In this document: positions 1-6,455 of the stretch, piece after piece
Numbering within the stretch: position 1 is the first letter of the stretch
Layout of the letters: every line of letters starts with the position of its first letter
NCBI GenBank assembly: GCA_004297235.1
Contig: SCUR01000401.1
Span: forward strand, 1-7,697
Source: Candidatus Manganitrophaceae bacterium
GTDB lineage: Bacteria; Nitrospirota; Nitrospiria; SBBL01; Manganitrophaceae
DNA length: 7,697 nt
Reading direction: 5' to 3'
Notes under the pieces: model-generated
Database searches by the model: none
What the model was told of the DNA's origin: nothing
What the model saw: only the letters and a program-made list of their open reading frames with translations
Made by a program: the position numbers and the translations under genes

Positions 1-88
1 GTCTGCCCGCCTCTGGGGCGGAAAATAAAACACGCGATGCGTGTTCAACAAGGAAATCTGAGAGAGAGCGGTTCGCGGACACGAGCAT
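1..88 (-). CDS. Possible partial ORF running off the left edge, unknown product
   Basis: On the minus strand an ATG at 88-86 opens a frame with no stop for 29 codons to the window edge. It begins MLVSANRSLSDFL. I do not recognise a family. An open frame this short is weak evidence, since chance alone would often give it. In its favour, a near-consensus minus-strand promoter (107-134) lies just upstream, placing the transcript start about 10 nt before the ATG. Against it, there is no convincing Shine-Dalgarno, only GGA about 8 nt before the ATG. A terminator-like hairpin (22-45) also lies inside the frame. The alternative is a non-coding leader or small RNA. The sequence to the left would decide. 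Confidence 0.3.
   Translation of the reverse strand, partial: MLVSANRSLSDFLVEHASRVLFSAPEAGR
22..45 (-). terminator. Terminator-like hairpin about 55 nt after the leftward promoter
   Basis: On the minus strand a perfect 7-bp stem (AACACGC at 45-39, GCGTGTT at 35-29) with a 3-nt loop is followed by a T-rich run, TTATTTT. This fits an intrinsic terminator of modest strength. Its place so soon after the promoter suggests attenuation or the end of a small RNA. If the ORF at 1-88 is real, the hairpin is inside it and may be chance. Confidence 0.35.
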
Positions 89-106
89 AAAAAAAATCCA
101 AGCCTA

Positions 107-134
107 ACTATAGTTTTTTTTACACTTTTGTCAA
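107..134 (-). promoter_or_regulatory. Sigma70-type promoter firing leftward
   Basis: Read on the minus strand, TTGACA (134-129) is followed after 16 bp by TATAGT (112-107). The -35 is a full match and the -10 a 5/6 match to consensus. The expected transcript start is around 97-101. It serves whatever lies left of position 100 and is divergent from the cytochrome promoter. Confidence 0.55.
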
Positions 135-204
135 GGAAAAAATCGGAGATGCGAGATGAAAAGCCTCTCTTTTTCATTTGGTTGAATGATTTTGATAAAA
201 TTTA

Positions 205-233
205 TTGACAAAAGAAAACCGGTATGATATTGA
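205..233 (+). promoter_or_regulatory. Probable promoter of the cytochrome genes
   Basis: TTGACA (205-210) is followed after 17 bp by TATTGA (228-233), preceded by TG at 225-226 as in an extended -10. The -35 is perfect and the -10 moderate. The predicted start near 240 gives a leader of about 33 nt, too short for a riboswitch. A purine-rich Shine-Dalgarno stretch (258-270) precedes the ATG at 273. Confidence 0.5.
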
Positions 234-272
234 AGCGGTTGGATTCCACTTCGGCATGGAGAGGGAGGGAAG

Positions 273-644
273 ATGAAAAGTGTTCGGATCGGCATCATAC
301 TCGGATTGGGCCTTCTGCTGGCATACATGTGGGGCGGCGATAAGGTGTCAGGTTACTACGGCGATATGGTCCTGAACAGCAAGGCGGAAAAACGAGGGAT
401 GCCCCCGGTTGTCTTCCCTCATTGGTACCATCGCGCGGAATTTAAGTGTAAGGTCTGCCACCCCGCCATCTTCGAAATGCGGTCGGGGGCCAACGATATC
501 GACATGAAGAAGATCATCGTCGACGGGCAATTCTGCGGCAAATGCCATAACGGAACGATTTCTTGGAAGCCGATCGACTGCGGCCGCTGCCACTCCGGAA
601 CACCGGGGATGACGACCGGCGTGCTTGAAGGTTTTCCAAAGTAG
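273..644 (+). CDS. Exported triheme c7-type cytochrome (small, single domain)
   Basis: This 123-residue protein has three CXXCH haem-attachment motifs: CKVCH 59-63, CGKCH 88-92 and CGRCH 103-107. A hydrophobic N-terminal segment (about 6-19) acts as a signal or membrane anchor. No clear AxA cleavage site is visible, so an anchored form is plausible. The domain (about 46-110) follows the plan FPHxxH ... CxxCHPxIFxM ... FCGxCH ... CxxCH of c(7)-type triheme domains, and mature protein should sit outside the inner membrane. Only five histidines are present: H50, H53 and one per CXXCH. So bis-His ligation is possible for two haems, and the third needs another ligand such as conserved M69 or M78. 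The start has GGAGAGGG upstream. The next gene encodes a second copy of the domain 57 bp downstream. The redox partner is unknown. Confidence 0.95.
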   Translation: MKSVRIGIILGLGLLLAYMWGGDKVSGYYGDMVLNSKAEKRGMPPVVFPHWYHRAEFKCKVCHPAIFEMRSGANDIDMKKIIVDGQFCGKCHNGTISWKPIDCGRCHSGTPGMTTGVLEGFPK

Positions 645-701
645 CCTTCTTAACTTATTAGATGACGACCGTTTGACTCGAATTATTTGGGGAGGATTCT
701 C

Positions 702-1394
702 ATGGCTTGGGTGAAACAACGAAGAAGATATCTCTTTGCCGGATGCTTGCTCATACTCCTTTCCCTCACAACTTTCTACGCGTGCATCCGACAAGCCAAG
801 AGCGAGACGGCGAATCCGACGGCCTCCCCGGCGCCGGCCGCGGCCCCTGCGCCGCCGGCGGCCGCCCCCGCGACACCGGTTCAAGCGCCGGCCCAAGCCA
901 AAGAAAAAGATCTCTCGGCACAGCCTCCTCTCATCGCCCCCGCGCCGGTGACCGGTCTTCCGCAATTCGCCGACCCATCCAAGCTTCCCGAACCGGGTCC
1001 TCCTTACAATCGAGACAATTCGAATGGAGATGTGGTCCTGAAAGACTTCCCGACCGACGCGGTCGGACAGGTCGACTGGGTCAAAGCCTTCAAGGAAAAC
1101 CTGGTCAAGCCGCATGAAGCGCTCGACCTGAACAAACCGCCCGTTCCTCCTTTCATGTTCGATATTGAAATCCCGGCGGTCGGCTCCATGCCGAACGTAA
1201 TCTTTCCGCACTTTCCCCATACCTTCTGGTTGGATTGCGCCAATTGCCACCCCGGCATTTTCATGATGAAGAAGGGGGGCAATCCGATCTCGATGGTGAA
1301 GATCGTCAACGGGGAGTTCTGCGGACGGTGCCATGGCCGGGTGGCCTTCCCTCTCGCAAATTGCACCCGCTGCCACGTCAAGCCGAAGAGCTAA
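702..1394 (+). CDS. Exported triheme c7-type cytochrome with Ala/Pro-rich linker
   Basis: The protein has 230 residues. The ATG at 702 is chosen over an in-frame TTG at 687 because GGGGAGG (689-695) sits at the right distance before it and overlaps the codons after the TTG. It has a basic N-terminus (QRRR, 6-9) and a hydrophobic segment (about 11-28). An Ala/Pro-rich low-complexity spacer follows (about 38-84), then a region (105-160) with a DVVLKDFPTDAVGQVDW-like block typical of larger members. The triheme domain is at 164-226, with CANCH 179-183, CGRCH 207-211 and CTRCH 221-225. Upstream H170 and H173 and Met pair M189/M198 align with H50/H53 and M69/M78 of the preceding cytochrome. The spacer looks like a tether holding the haem domain away from the membrane. 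C28 (FYAC) is a poor lipobox. Co-transcription with the gene at 273 is likely. Confidence 0.95.
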   Translation: MAWVKQRRRYLFAGCLLILLSLTTFYACIRQAKSETANPTASPAPAAAPAPPAAAPATPVQAPAQAKEKDLSAQPPLIAPAPVTGLPQFADPSKLPEPGPPYNRDNSNGDVVLKDFPTDAVGQVDWVKAFKENLVKPHEALDLNKPPVPPFMFDIEIPAVGSMPNVIFPHFPHTFWLDCANCHPGIFMMKKGGNPISMVKIVNGEFCGRCHGRVAFPLANCTRCHVKPKS

Positions 1395-1412
1395 GGGACG
1401 GGAGGCGGAAGG

Positions 1413-1436
1413 GAGAACATCGGCTCTCTTATTTTT
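1413..1436 (+). terminator. Weak terminator candidate after the cytochrome pair
   Basis: GAGA (1413-1416) pairs with TCTC (1425-1428), extended by two G.T pairs, and TTATTTTT follows. It is enclosed by a 7-bp inverted repeat, GGGAGGC (1400-1406) with GCCTCCC (1439-1445). Neither is a strong intrinsic terminator, so partial read-through to the YD-like gene is possible. The rest of the 145-bp gap up to 1539 shows no convincing promoter. Confidence 0.25.
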
Positions 1437-1539
1437 AAGCCTCCCCCGCTTGCCCCAGGGAGTTCACTTCCAGGTTCGACCGATTTTCCTCATGTCCAAA
1501 ACCGGATGAGCCGAACAATCTCACCTGATTGATGCCGAT

Positions 1540-2388
1540 ATGTATTTAGACAAGAAGCTGAATTCGTCGCTAAAAACCGGCCTGACAGCTTTGGCTCTCG
1601 TTGCACTTCTGGTTGATCCCGCTTTGGCCGGGAAAAAGAGCGATAAGGAGCAGGAGCGACTGATCGGACCGGTGAAGACCGTCTTCATCGAGCTGACGAC
1701 GATTTCCAACGAGGGGGGGAAATGGATCGAGAGCGCCCGCATCCCTTGGCTCTCCAACACGTATGATCTCCAAGGAAACAAAATCCAGGAGGACCAGCTC
1801 TACGAGGATCTCTCCCTCAACTTCAAATCGGTCTTCACCTACGATGCGAATGGAAACCTGAAGGAAGGGGTTGAATACGATTACAAAGAGTTCCCGACGT
1901 TCAAGTGGACTTATACCCATCTTGCCGAGCAGAATCAAATCGAAGAAAAACGGACCCAGATCAACGGCGTTCTCTTTTCCAAATCGACCTACACCTACGA
2001 TAAAAACGGCAATCTGAGCGAAGAGGTCCGCCAGCAAATCAACAGCACGAAAGATTTCAAATGGGTCTACCTCTACGATGCGGACGGGAGAAAAATCGAG
2101 GAGAATTTCTACCTGGTTCAGACGCAGGGCCTCCCTCACGAAGCGGTGAGGGTGAGCACGCTCGACTTCAAGACGATTTACCGGTATGACGCCAAAGGAA
2201 ACCTGGTCGAAGAGACCCGTTTCGACGCCTCGGGCGCGATTAAGTTTAAAAAACAATACACCTATAAATTCGATTCCGTCGGAAACTGGATCTCCCAAAC
2301 AGCCGAGGAATGGGTCACGCGATCGGGCAAAACAGCGCTTGAGCCGACGGGGGTCACCTATCGGACCCTCCAGTACCATTCGAAGTAA
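1540..2388 (+). CDS. Secreted protein with YD-like (Rhs-like) repeats, unknown function
   Basis: The 282-residue protein has a signal peptide: hydrophobic 13-25 and an ALA cleavage site at 28-30. The mature part carries repeated Tyr-Asp-x-x-Gly-Asn motifs: YDLQGNKIQE (75-84), YDANGNLKEG (101-110), YDKNGNLSEE (153-162), YDADGRKIEE (179-188), YDAKGNLVEE (216-225) and a diverged FDSVGNWISQ (244-253). Spacing is irregular, 26-52 residues. Such repeats form beta-strand-rich shells in Rhs/YD proteins, but this protein is far too short to be a toxin-carrying Rhs shell and has no core-cleavage motif or toxin tip. No Shine-Dalgarno is obvious before the ATG, but a stop codon in frame just upstream (TGA) excludes a longer form. 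It lies between the cytochrome pair and a secreted propeller protein. I do not know its function. Confidence 0.85.
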   Translation: MYLDKKLNSSLKTGLTALALVALLVDPALAGKKSDKEQERLIGPVKTVFIELTTISNEGGKWIESARIPWLSNTYDLQGNKIQEDQLYEDLSLNFKSVFTYDANGNLKEGVEYDYKEFPTFKWTYTHLAEQNQIEEKRTQINGVLFSKSTYTYDKNGNLSEEVRQQINSTKDFKWVYLYDADGRKIEENFYLVQTQGLPHEAVRVSTLDFKTIYRYDAKGNLVEETRFDASGAIKFKKQYTYKFDSVGNWISQTAEEWVTRSGKTALEPTGVTYRTLQYHSK

Positions 2389-2470
2389 TCGGCACCCATC
2401 GCAACGTCTGTCCTGCCCTCCTCTCTATTGCAAACGATCCGGATGAAATCAACCTGATGAGGTTTAATGA

Positions 2471-3595
2471 ATGCGACGAAGAATCCTTTTGATCCCGATC
2501 TTCTTTTCTCTCCTCGCCACCGCGCTCCTTCTGCTGCCATGGATCACCCCCCGCCCTTCTTACTCGGCCCCCAACCCGCACGCTCCTCCGGAAGCGCTCT
2601 GGAACTACTTCAGACTCTTTTCGATCGTCCGGTCATTGGCCGTGGAAGGGGATGTCCTCTGGGTCGGCACCTCCAACGGCCTGCTCAAATATGACATGGC
2701 CCATGAAGATCAAAAGATTTATACGACGAAGGACGGGCTCCTCTCCAACATCATCCACACCGTCGCCGTCGACCCCAAGGGGAACAAGTGGATCGGGACC
2801 TACGGCGGGGGATTGAGCAAGTTCGACGGAAAACAATGGACCACCTATACCCCGTATGGAAGCGGCTCCACGGCGACGTATGGAAGCGCCTGGACCCGCT
2901 TCGCCGGCGGCAAAGGGCTCGGCGATCTTTGGGTCTACGGCGTTCACTTCGATCCGAAGGGAACGATGTGGGTCGCCACCTGGAAAGGGGTCAGCCGGTT
3001 TAACGGAACCTCTTTCCAGACCTACACGACCGACGACGGACTAATCGACAAGTGGGTCTACACGTTGGCGCAAGATCAGAAGGGGACATTCTGGTTCGGC
3101 ACCGAAGGGGGGGTCAGCCGGTTCGACGGCAAGAGCTGGAAGAGCTGGACCAACAAAGAGGGGGTCGGCGCCGACGTCGCCCGGGTGAAACCGCCGGAGG
3201 CCTCGGAGCTCCAGTTCGTTCCGAAACACCATCAAGGGGGAGACAAACCGCTCGAATATAATCCGAACTATGTCGTCTCCTCCGCCGTCGACTCGCAAAA
3301 TCGGCTCTGGGTCGGCACCCTCGGCGGCGGGCTTTCTCAATTCGATGGGAAAAAATGGAAGAGCTATACGATCCAGGACGGCCTTTCCGGAAACATCGTT
3401 CACGCCATCAAGATCGACGCGAAGGGAATTTTGTGGATCGGGACCGACGGCGGGGTCAGCCGGTTCGACGGGCAGAAGTTCGTGAACTTCACCCAGAAGG
3501 AAGGTCTCGGCGCGGTTTATGCGGTCGCGATCGATCGCCAGGGCCACAAATGGTTCGGAACGTTCGGAGGGGTAACGCAATATAAGGGAGATTAA
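2471..3595 (+). CDS. Secreted seven-repeat Reg_prop beta-propeller, no kinase domain
   Basis: The 374-residue protein has an N-terminal signal segment (hydrophobic 5-23; likely cleavage near YSA, 31-33). After that come seven repeats of the 'two-component regulator propeller' type with core W-[IVF]-G-T-x-G-G-[VL]-S-x-F-D-G. Their cores are near 64-74, 107-119, 167-178, 208-219, 280-292, 322-333 and 361-371. Seven repeats suit one closed seven-bladed propeller, with insertions after repeat 2 (about 130-155) and repeat 4 (about 233-266). In classical hybrid sensor kinases such repeats come in 14 and are joined to Y_Y_Y, membrane and kinase parts. Here all of those are absent and the protein ends right after the last repeat. 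The start is fixed by TGAGG (2458-2462) 8 nt upstream. It probably binds a ligand or partner outside the cytoplasm; what it binds is unknown. Confidence 0.92.
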   Translation: MRRRILLIPIFFSLLATALLLLPWITPRPSYSAPNPHAPPEALWNYFRLFSIVRSLAVEGDVLWVGTSNGLLKYDMAHEDQKIYTTKDGLLSNIIHTVAVDPKGNKWIGTYGGGLSKFDGKQWTTYTPYGSGSTATYGSAWTRFAGGKGLGDLWVYGVHFDPKGTMWVATWKGVSRFNGTSFQTYTTDDGLIDKWVYTLAQDQKGTFWFGTEGGVSRFDGKSWKSWTNKEGVGADVARVKPPEASELQFVPKHHQGGDKPLEYNPNYVVSSAVDSQNRLWVGTLGGGLSQFDGKKWKSYTIQDGLSGNIVHAIKIDAKGILWIGTDGGVSRFDGQKFVNFTQKEGLGAVYAVAIDRQGHKWFGTFGGVTQYKGD

Positions 3596-3611
3596 GAAAG
3601 CGATCAGCTTT

Positions 3612-3661
3612 CAGCCGTCCGCATAAGGAAGTTTAAGTTTTTAGCTGAGAGCGGACGGCTG
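3612..3661. terminator. 11-bp inverted repeat between convergent genes, probable bidirectional terminator
   Basis: CAGCCGTCCGC (3612-3622) and GCGGACGGCTG (3651-3661) are perfect inverted repeats with a 28-nt AT-rich centre. On the plus strand TTCTTTATTT follows shortly; on the minus strand a weaker T-containing stretch follows. A second possible pairing, CAGCT (3605-3609) with AGCTG (3643-3647), overlaps it. The position between the stop codons of the propeller gene and ugd suits a shared terminator. The long loop also fits a small dispersed palindrome. Confidence 0.5.
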
Positions 3662-3674
3662 ACGGCTTCTTTAT

Positions 3675-4985
3675 TTAAGTCGGCGTCGGCCGCCCCACGC
3701 TGGTGTATCGGAAACCGAGGGCGGTCATTTTTTTCGGCTCGTAGACGTTCCGAAGATCGATGAAGACCGGGGCCTTTAATTTCTTCTTGATCTGATCGAG
3801 ATCGAGGTTCCGGAAGGGATTCCACTCGGTCATCAGAATGATCGCGTCCGATCCGTCCGCCACCTCGTAGGGATCCGCAACATACTTCACCTCTTTCAGG
3901 ACTTTTTTCGCCTCGTCCATCGCCGCCGGATCGTGCGCGATGATCTTGGCCCCCTTCTCTTGAAGGGCGAGGATGATGGCGACCGAAGGGGCCTCCCGCA
4001 TGTCGTCGGTATTCGGTTTGAAGGAGAGACCGAGCATCCCGAGCTGTTTCCCTTTCAGGCTCCCCACCTCTTTCTCGATCTTCGCGACCATTCTTTCCTT
4101 CTGCCGCCGATTCACCTCGATCACGCTGTTAACGAGCTTAAATTCATAGCCGTTCTTCTGCGCAATCTGCGACAGCGCGGAGACATCTTTCGGAAAACAG
4201 GAGCCGCCGTAGCCCGGACCGGGATGTAAAAACTTCGAGCCGATCCGGCCGTCGAGCCCCATCCCCTTGGCAACCTGCTGGACATCGGCGCCGACCGCCT
4301 CGCAGAGATTGGCGATCTCATTGATGAAGGTGATCTTCGTCGCCAGGAAGGCGTTCGAAGCATATTTGATCATTTCGGCCGTCGGGATATCGGTGATCAG
4401 CAGCGGCGTTTCGATCAAGTAGAGGGGGCGGTAGAGATCGCGCATGATGGCGACCGCTTGCTGGCTGTTCGCCCCGATGACGACCCGGTTGGGCCGGAGG
4501 AAATCTTCAATCGCCGAGCCCTCGCGCAGAAACTCCGGGTTCGAGACGATATCGAAATCGAAATGTTCCTTCTGGCGGCTGCCGATGATGGAGCGGATCC
4601 GATCGCCGGTCCCGACCGGAACCGTGCTCTTGGTAACGACGACCTTATAGCCGTTCATATGCTCGGCGACCATCTCGGCGACCTTCTCGATATAGGAGAG
4701 ATCGGCCGTGCCGTCGCCCCGGTCGGGGGTGCCGACGGCGATGAAAATCACCAGCGCCCCCTGGATCGCCTCGACGGTATCGGTCGTGAAAGAGAGCCGC
4801 TTGTTCTGGACGTTCTTCTTCACCAGCTCTTCCAGCCCCGGCTCGTAGATCGGGATGACTCCTTTTTTGAGTGCGGCGATCTTCGATTCTTCCTTATCGA
4901 CGCAGGTCACATTGACGCCGAACTCCGCAAAGCAGGCCCCCGTGACCAGGCCGACATAACCGGTGCCGATGACAGCAATATTCAT
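3675..4985 (-). CDS. ugd: UDP-glucose 6-dehydrogenase
   Basis: This cytoplasmic enzyme oxidises UDP-glucose to UDP-glucuronate in two NAD-dependent steps, supplying acidic sugars for capsule, exopolysaccharide or LPS. The 436 residues match the usual family length. Visible are the N-terminal Rossmann motif GTGYVG (7-12), AVGTP (83-87), KSTVPVGT (119-126), SNPEFLREG (148-156), EMIKYASNAF with Lys207 (204-213), the catalytic GGSCFPKD block with Cys263 and Asp267 (260-267), and the C-terminal GLSFKPNTDDMRE (319-331). The Lys, Cys and Asp residues correspond to catalytic residues described for bacterial UGDH. The start ATG at 4985 has GAGGGG five bases upstream. It is transcribed alone, divergent from gmhA, from the promoter at 5024-5052. 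The neighbouring gmhA is also a cell-envelope sugar gene. Confidence 0.97.
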   Translation of the reverse strand: MNIAVIGTGYVGLVTGACFAEFGVNVTCVDKEESKIAALKKGVIPIYEPGLEELVKKNVQNKRLSFTTDTVEAIQGALVIFIAVGTPDRGDGTADLSYIEKVAEMVAEHMNGYKVVVTKSTVPVGTGDRIRSIIGSRQKEHFDFDIVSNPEFLREGSAIEDFLRPNRVVIGANSQQAVAIMRDLYRPLYLIETPLLITDIPTAEMIKYASNAFLATKITFINEIANLCEAVGADVQQVAKGMGLDGRIGSKFLHPGPGYGGSCFPKDVSALSQIAQKNGYEFKLVNSVIEVNRRQKERMVAKIEKEVGSLKGKQLGMLGLSFKPNTDDMREAPSVAIILALQEKGAKIIAHDPAAMDEAKKVLKEVKYVADPYEVADGSDAIILMTEWNPFRNLDLDQIKKKLKAPVFIDLRNVYEPKKMTALGFRYTSVGRPTPT

Positions 4986-5023
4986 AACTTCCCCTCAATG
5001 ATTAGAAAAGTAATTTAGAAAAG

Positions 5024-5052
5024 AGTATACGAAAAAGGGGGCCGATTGACAA
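5024..5052 (-). promoter_or_regulatory. Sigma70-type promoter of ugd
   Basis: On the minus strand TTGTCA (5052-5047), a 17-bp spacer and TATACT (5029-5024) each match consensus at 5 of 6 positions. The start is expected near 5017, giving a leader of roughly 32 nt with the GAGGGG Shine-Dalgarno. Confidence 0.7.
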
Positions 5053-5082
5053 GCAAAAGATCGGCGCCGGATCGCTTGTTCG

Positions 5083-5111
5083 TTGACTCCAGAGCCGAAA
5101 AAGTGTACCCT
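5083..5111 (+). promoter_or_regulatory. Promoter of the gmhA-rsmI unit
   Basis: TTGACT (5083-5088), a 17-bp spacer and TACCCT (5106-5111), preceded by TG at 5104-5105 as in an extended -10. Transcription should start near 5118, leaving about 27 nt before the gmhA ATG. It is back-to-back with the ugd promoter, their -35 boxes about 30 bp apart. Confidence 0.55.
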
Positions 5112-5144
5112 TAGCCCAGTTTGGCATGGTGGGAGAGAGAGATC

Positions 5145-5729
5145 ATGGGACCTTCCGAACAGACAAATGAGATCATCCGTCGGACCATCCGGGAGAGCAT
5201 CCAGGTGAAGGAGGGAATCGTCCGGACCCTGATCCCGGAGATCGCTCAAGCGGCGGAGTGGATCGTCGAAGCGTATCGCAACGGCGGGAAGCTGATCCTT
5301 TTCGGAAACGGCGGGAGCGCCGGGGACGCCCAGCATATCGCGGCGGAGCTGGTCGGACGCTTCGAGCGGGAGCGGCGCGCCCTTCCTGCTATCGCCCTCA
5401 CGACGAACTCATCGACCCTCACCGCCATCGGCAACGATTACGGTTACGACAAGATTTTCTCCCGGCAGGTTGAGGCGTGGGTCCAGCCGGCCGATGTGGT
5501 CATCGGCATCAGCACCAGCGGGAACTCCCCCAACGTCCTGGAAGGGATCGCCGCCGCGAAATCGAAAGGGGCGAAGACGGTCGGGTTGACCGGCGAGAAG
5601 GGGGGGAAGCTCGCATCGCAAGCCGATCTTTGTCTTAAAGTTCCCTCGTCGAACACCGCCCGGATTCAAGAATCGCACATCATGATCGGCCATCTCCTCT
5701 GCCTGCTGCTGGAACAGCAGATCACCTAA
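5145..5729 (+). CDS. gmhA: Phosphoheptose isomerase (sedoheptulose 7-phosphate isomerase)
   Basis: GmhA converts D-sedoheptulose 7-phosphate to D-glycero-D-manno-heptose 7-phosphate, the first step in making ADP-heptose for the LPS inner core. The 194 residues are a single SIS domain of normal length. Signature blocks are FGNGGSAGDAQHIAAELVGR (53-72), TTNSSTLTAIGNDYGYDKIF (86-105), GISTSGNSPNV (121-131) and RIQESHIMIGH (173-183). His64, Glu68, Gln175 and His183 align, at a constant offset of three, with E. coli zinc ligands and catalytic residues His61, Glu65, Gln172 and His180, so the enzyme should be active. The ATG at 5145 is preferred over an in-frame TTG at 5121 because GGGAGAGAG (5131-5139) lies just before it. 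SIS homologues such as DiaA are less likely given the full ligand set. Confidence 0.94.
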   Translation: MGPSEQTNEIIRRTIRESIQVKEGIVRTLIPEIAQAAEWIVEAYRNGGKLILFGNGGSAGDAQHIAAELVGRFERERRALPAIALTTNSSTLTAIGNDYGYDKIFSRQVEAWVQPADVVIGISTSGNSPNVLEGIAAAKSKGAKTVGLTGEKGGKLASQADLCLKVPSSNTARIQESHIMIGHLLCLLLEQQIT

Positions 5730-5742
5730 CCCTCGGACCTCC

Positions 5743-6426
5743 ATGTCGGGAACGCTCTACGTCGTCAGCACCCCGATCGGCAACCTCGAAGACATCACCC
5801 TCCGGGCGCTCCGCATCCTGAAAGAAGTGTCGATCATCGCCGCGGAGGACACCCGCCACACCCAAAAGCTCCTTTCGCATTTCGACATCCACACCACCCT
5901 CACCAGCTATCATGACTTCAACAAAGAAGAGAAGACGCCGGTCTTGCTCTCCAAGATGGCGGAGGGGGCGTCGATCGCCATCGTCTCCGACGCCGGCACC
6001 CCCACCCTCTCCGACCCCGGTTTTTATTTGATTCGCGAAGCGATCCGCGCCGGCCTCCCCGTCAGCCCCATCCCCGGCCCCGCCGCCGCCCTCGCGGCGC
6101 TTTCTGTCTCCGGCCTTCCCCCGGATCGATTCGTCTTCGAAGGCTTCTTACCGAAAAAGAAAGGAGCCCGCGCCCGACGCCTGGAGCAACTCAAGCCCGA
6201 TCCGCGGACGCTGATCTTCTACGAATCGCCCTTTCGGATCGTCGGGCTGCTGGAAGAGATCAAGACGATCCTCGGCGACCGGCCGGTCGTGGTCGCGCGG
6301 GAAATCACCAAGATGTTCGAGGAGTTCATTCGGGGAAGTGTGACGGAGGTGCTGGAGAAGATCGGGAAGAAGACGGTGAAGGGGGAGATTACGCTGGTGG
6401 TGGGGGGGAATCGGGAAGAAAATTAA
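5743..6426 (+). CDS. rsmI: 16S rRNA (cytidine(1402)-2'-O)-methyltransferase
   Basis: RsmI methylates the 2'-O of C1402 in 16S rRNA at the decoding centre, using S-adenosylmethionine. The 227 residues hold the whole tetrapyrrole-methylase-type catalytic fold: TPIGNLEDITLRAL (10-23), AAEDTRHT (33-40), SDAGTPTLSDPG (82-93), PIPGPAA (109-115), GFLPKKKGAR (134-143), FYESPFR (159-165) and AREITKMFEEF (185-195). The protein stops right after the last catalytic strand (GEITLVVGG, 214-222). It therefore lacks the C-terminal helical extension of the roughly 285-residue E. coli enzyme. There is no sign of a frameshift, and shorter family members exist. It starts 13 bp after gmhA with only a weak Shine-Dalgarno, so shared transcription and coupled translation are likely. 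The joint context is probably housekeeping and not a pathway. Confidence 0.95.
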   Translation: MSGTLYVVSTPIGNLEDITLRALRILKEVSIIAAEDTRHTQKLLSHFDIHTTLTSYHDFNKEEKTPVLLSKMAEGASIAIVSDAGTPTLSDPGFYLIREAIRAGLPVSPIPGPAAALAALSVSGLPPDRFVFEGFLPKKKGARARRLEQLKPDPRTLIFYESPFRIVGLLEEIKTILGDRPVVVAREITKMFEEFIRGSVTEVLEKIGKKTVKGEITLVVGGNREEN

Positions 6427-6455
6427 ACAACATGAGGGGCTATGTCATCTACCAT

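Noticed and set aside
687..701. TTG start five codons upstream of the second cytochrome ATG
   Set aside because: The Shine-Dalgarno for the ATG lies within these codons, and the TTG has none of its own.
774..785. Lipobox (FYAC) in the second cytochrome
   Set aside because: Phe and Tyr at -3 and -2 do not fit the [LVI]-[AST]-[GA]-Cys pattern; a signal anchor or ordinary signal peptide is more likely.
348..1376. Long minus-strand reading frame (342 codons) across both cytochrome genes
   Set aside because: Its translation is Arg/Gly-rich and low-complexity, opposite two genes with six CXXCH motifs, signal segments and Shine-Dalgarno sites. It is an antisense shadow of GC-rich codons.
1570..2379. 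Minus-strand 269-codon frame opposite the YD-like gene
   Set aside because: No recognisable domain or ribosome site, and the plus strand has a signal peptide and repeats.
1540..2388. Rhs toxin or polymorphic toxin
   Set aside because: At 282 residues it has only degenerate YD-like repeats, no core-cleavage motif, no variable C-terminal toxin tip and no adjacent immunity gene.
4458..5018. Plus-strand 186-codon frame opposite the start of ugd
   Set aside because: Asp/Arg-rich composition typical of the antisense of a conserved enzyme; it would also cover the ugd promoter.
5059..5074. GATCGGCGCCGGATC near-palindrome in the ugd-gmhA promoter region as an operator
   Set aside because: The halves are off-register by one base and no second copy or regulator gene is present, so support is too thin to call a binding site.
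5121..5144. TTG start eight codons upstream of the gmhA ATG
   Set aside because: It falls at the predicted transcript start and would place the purine-rich ribosome site inside the coding region.
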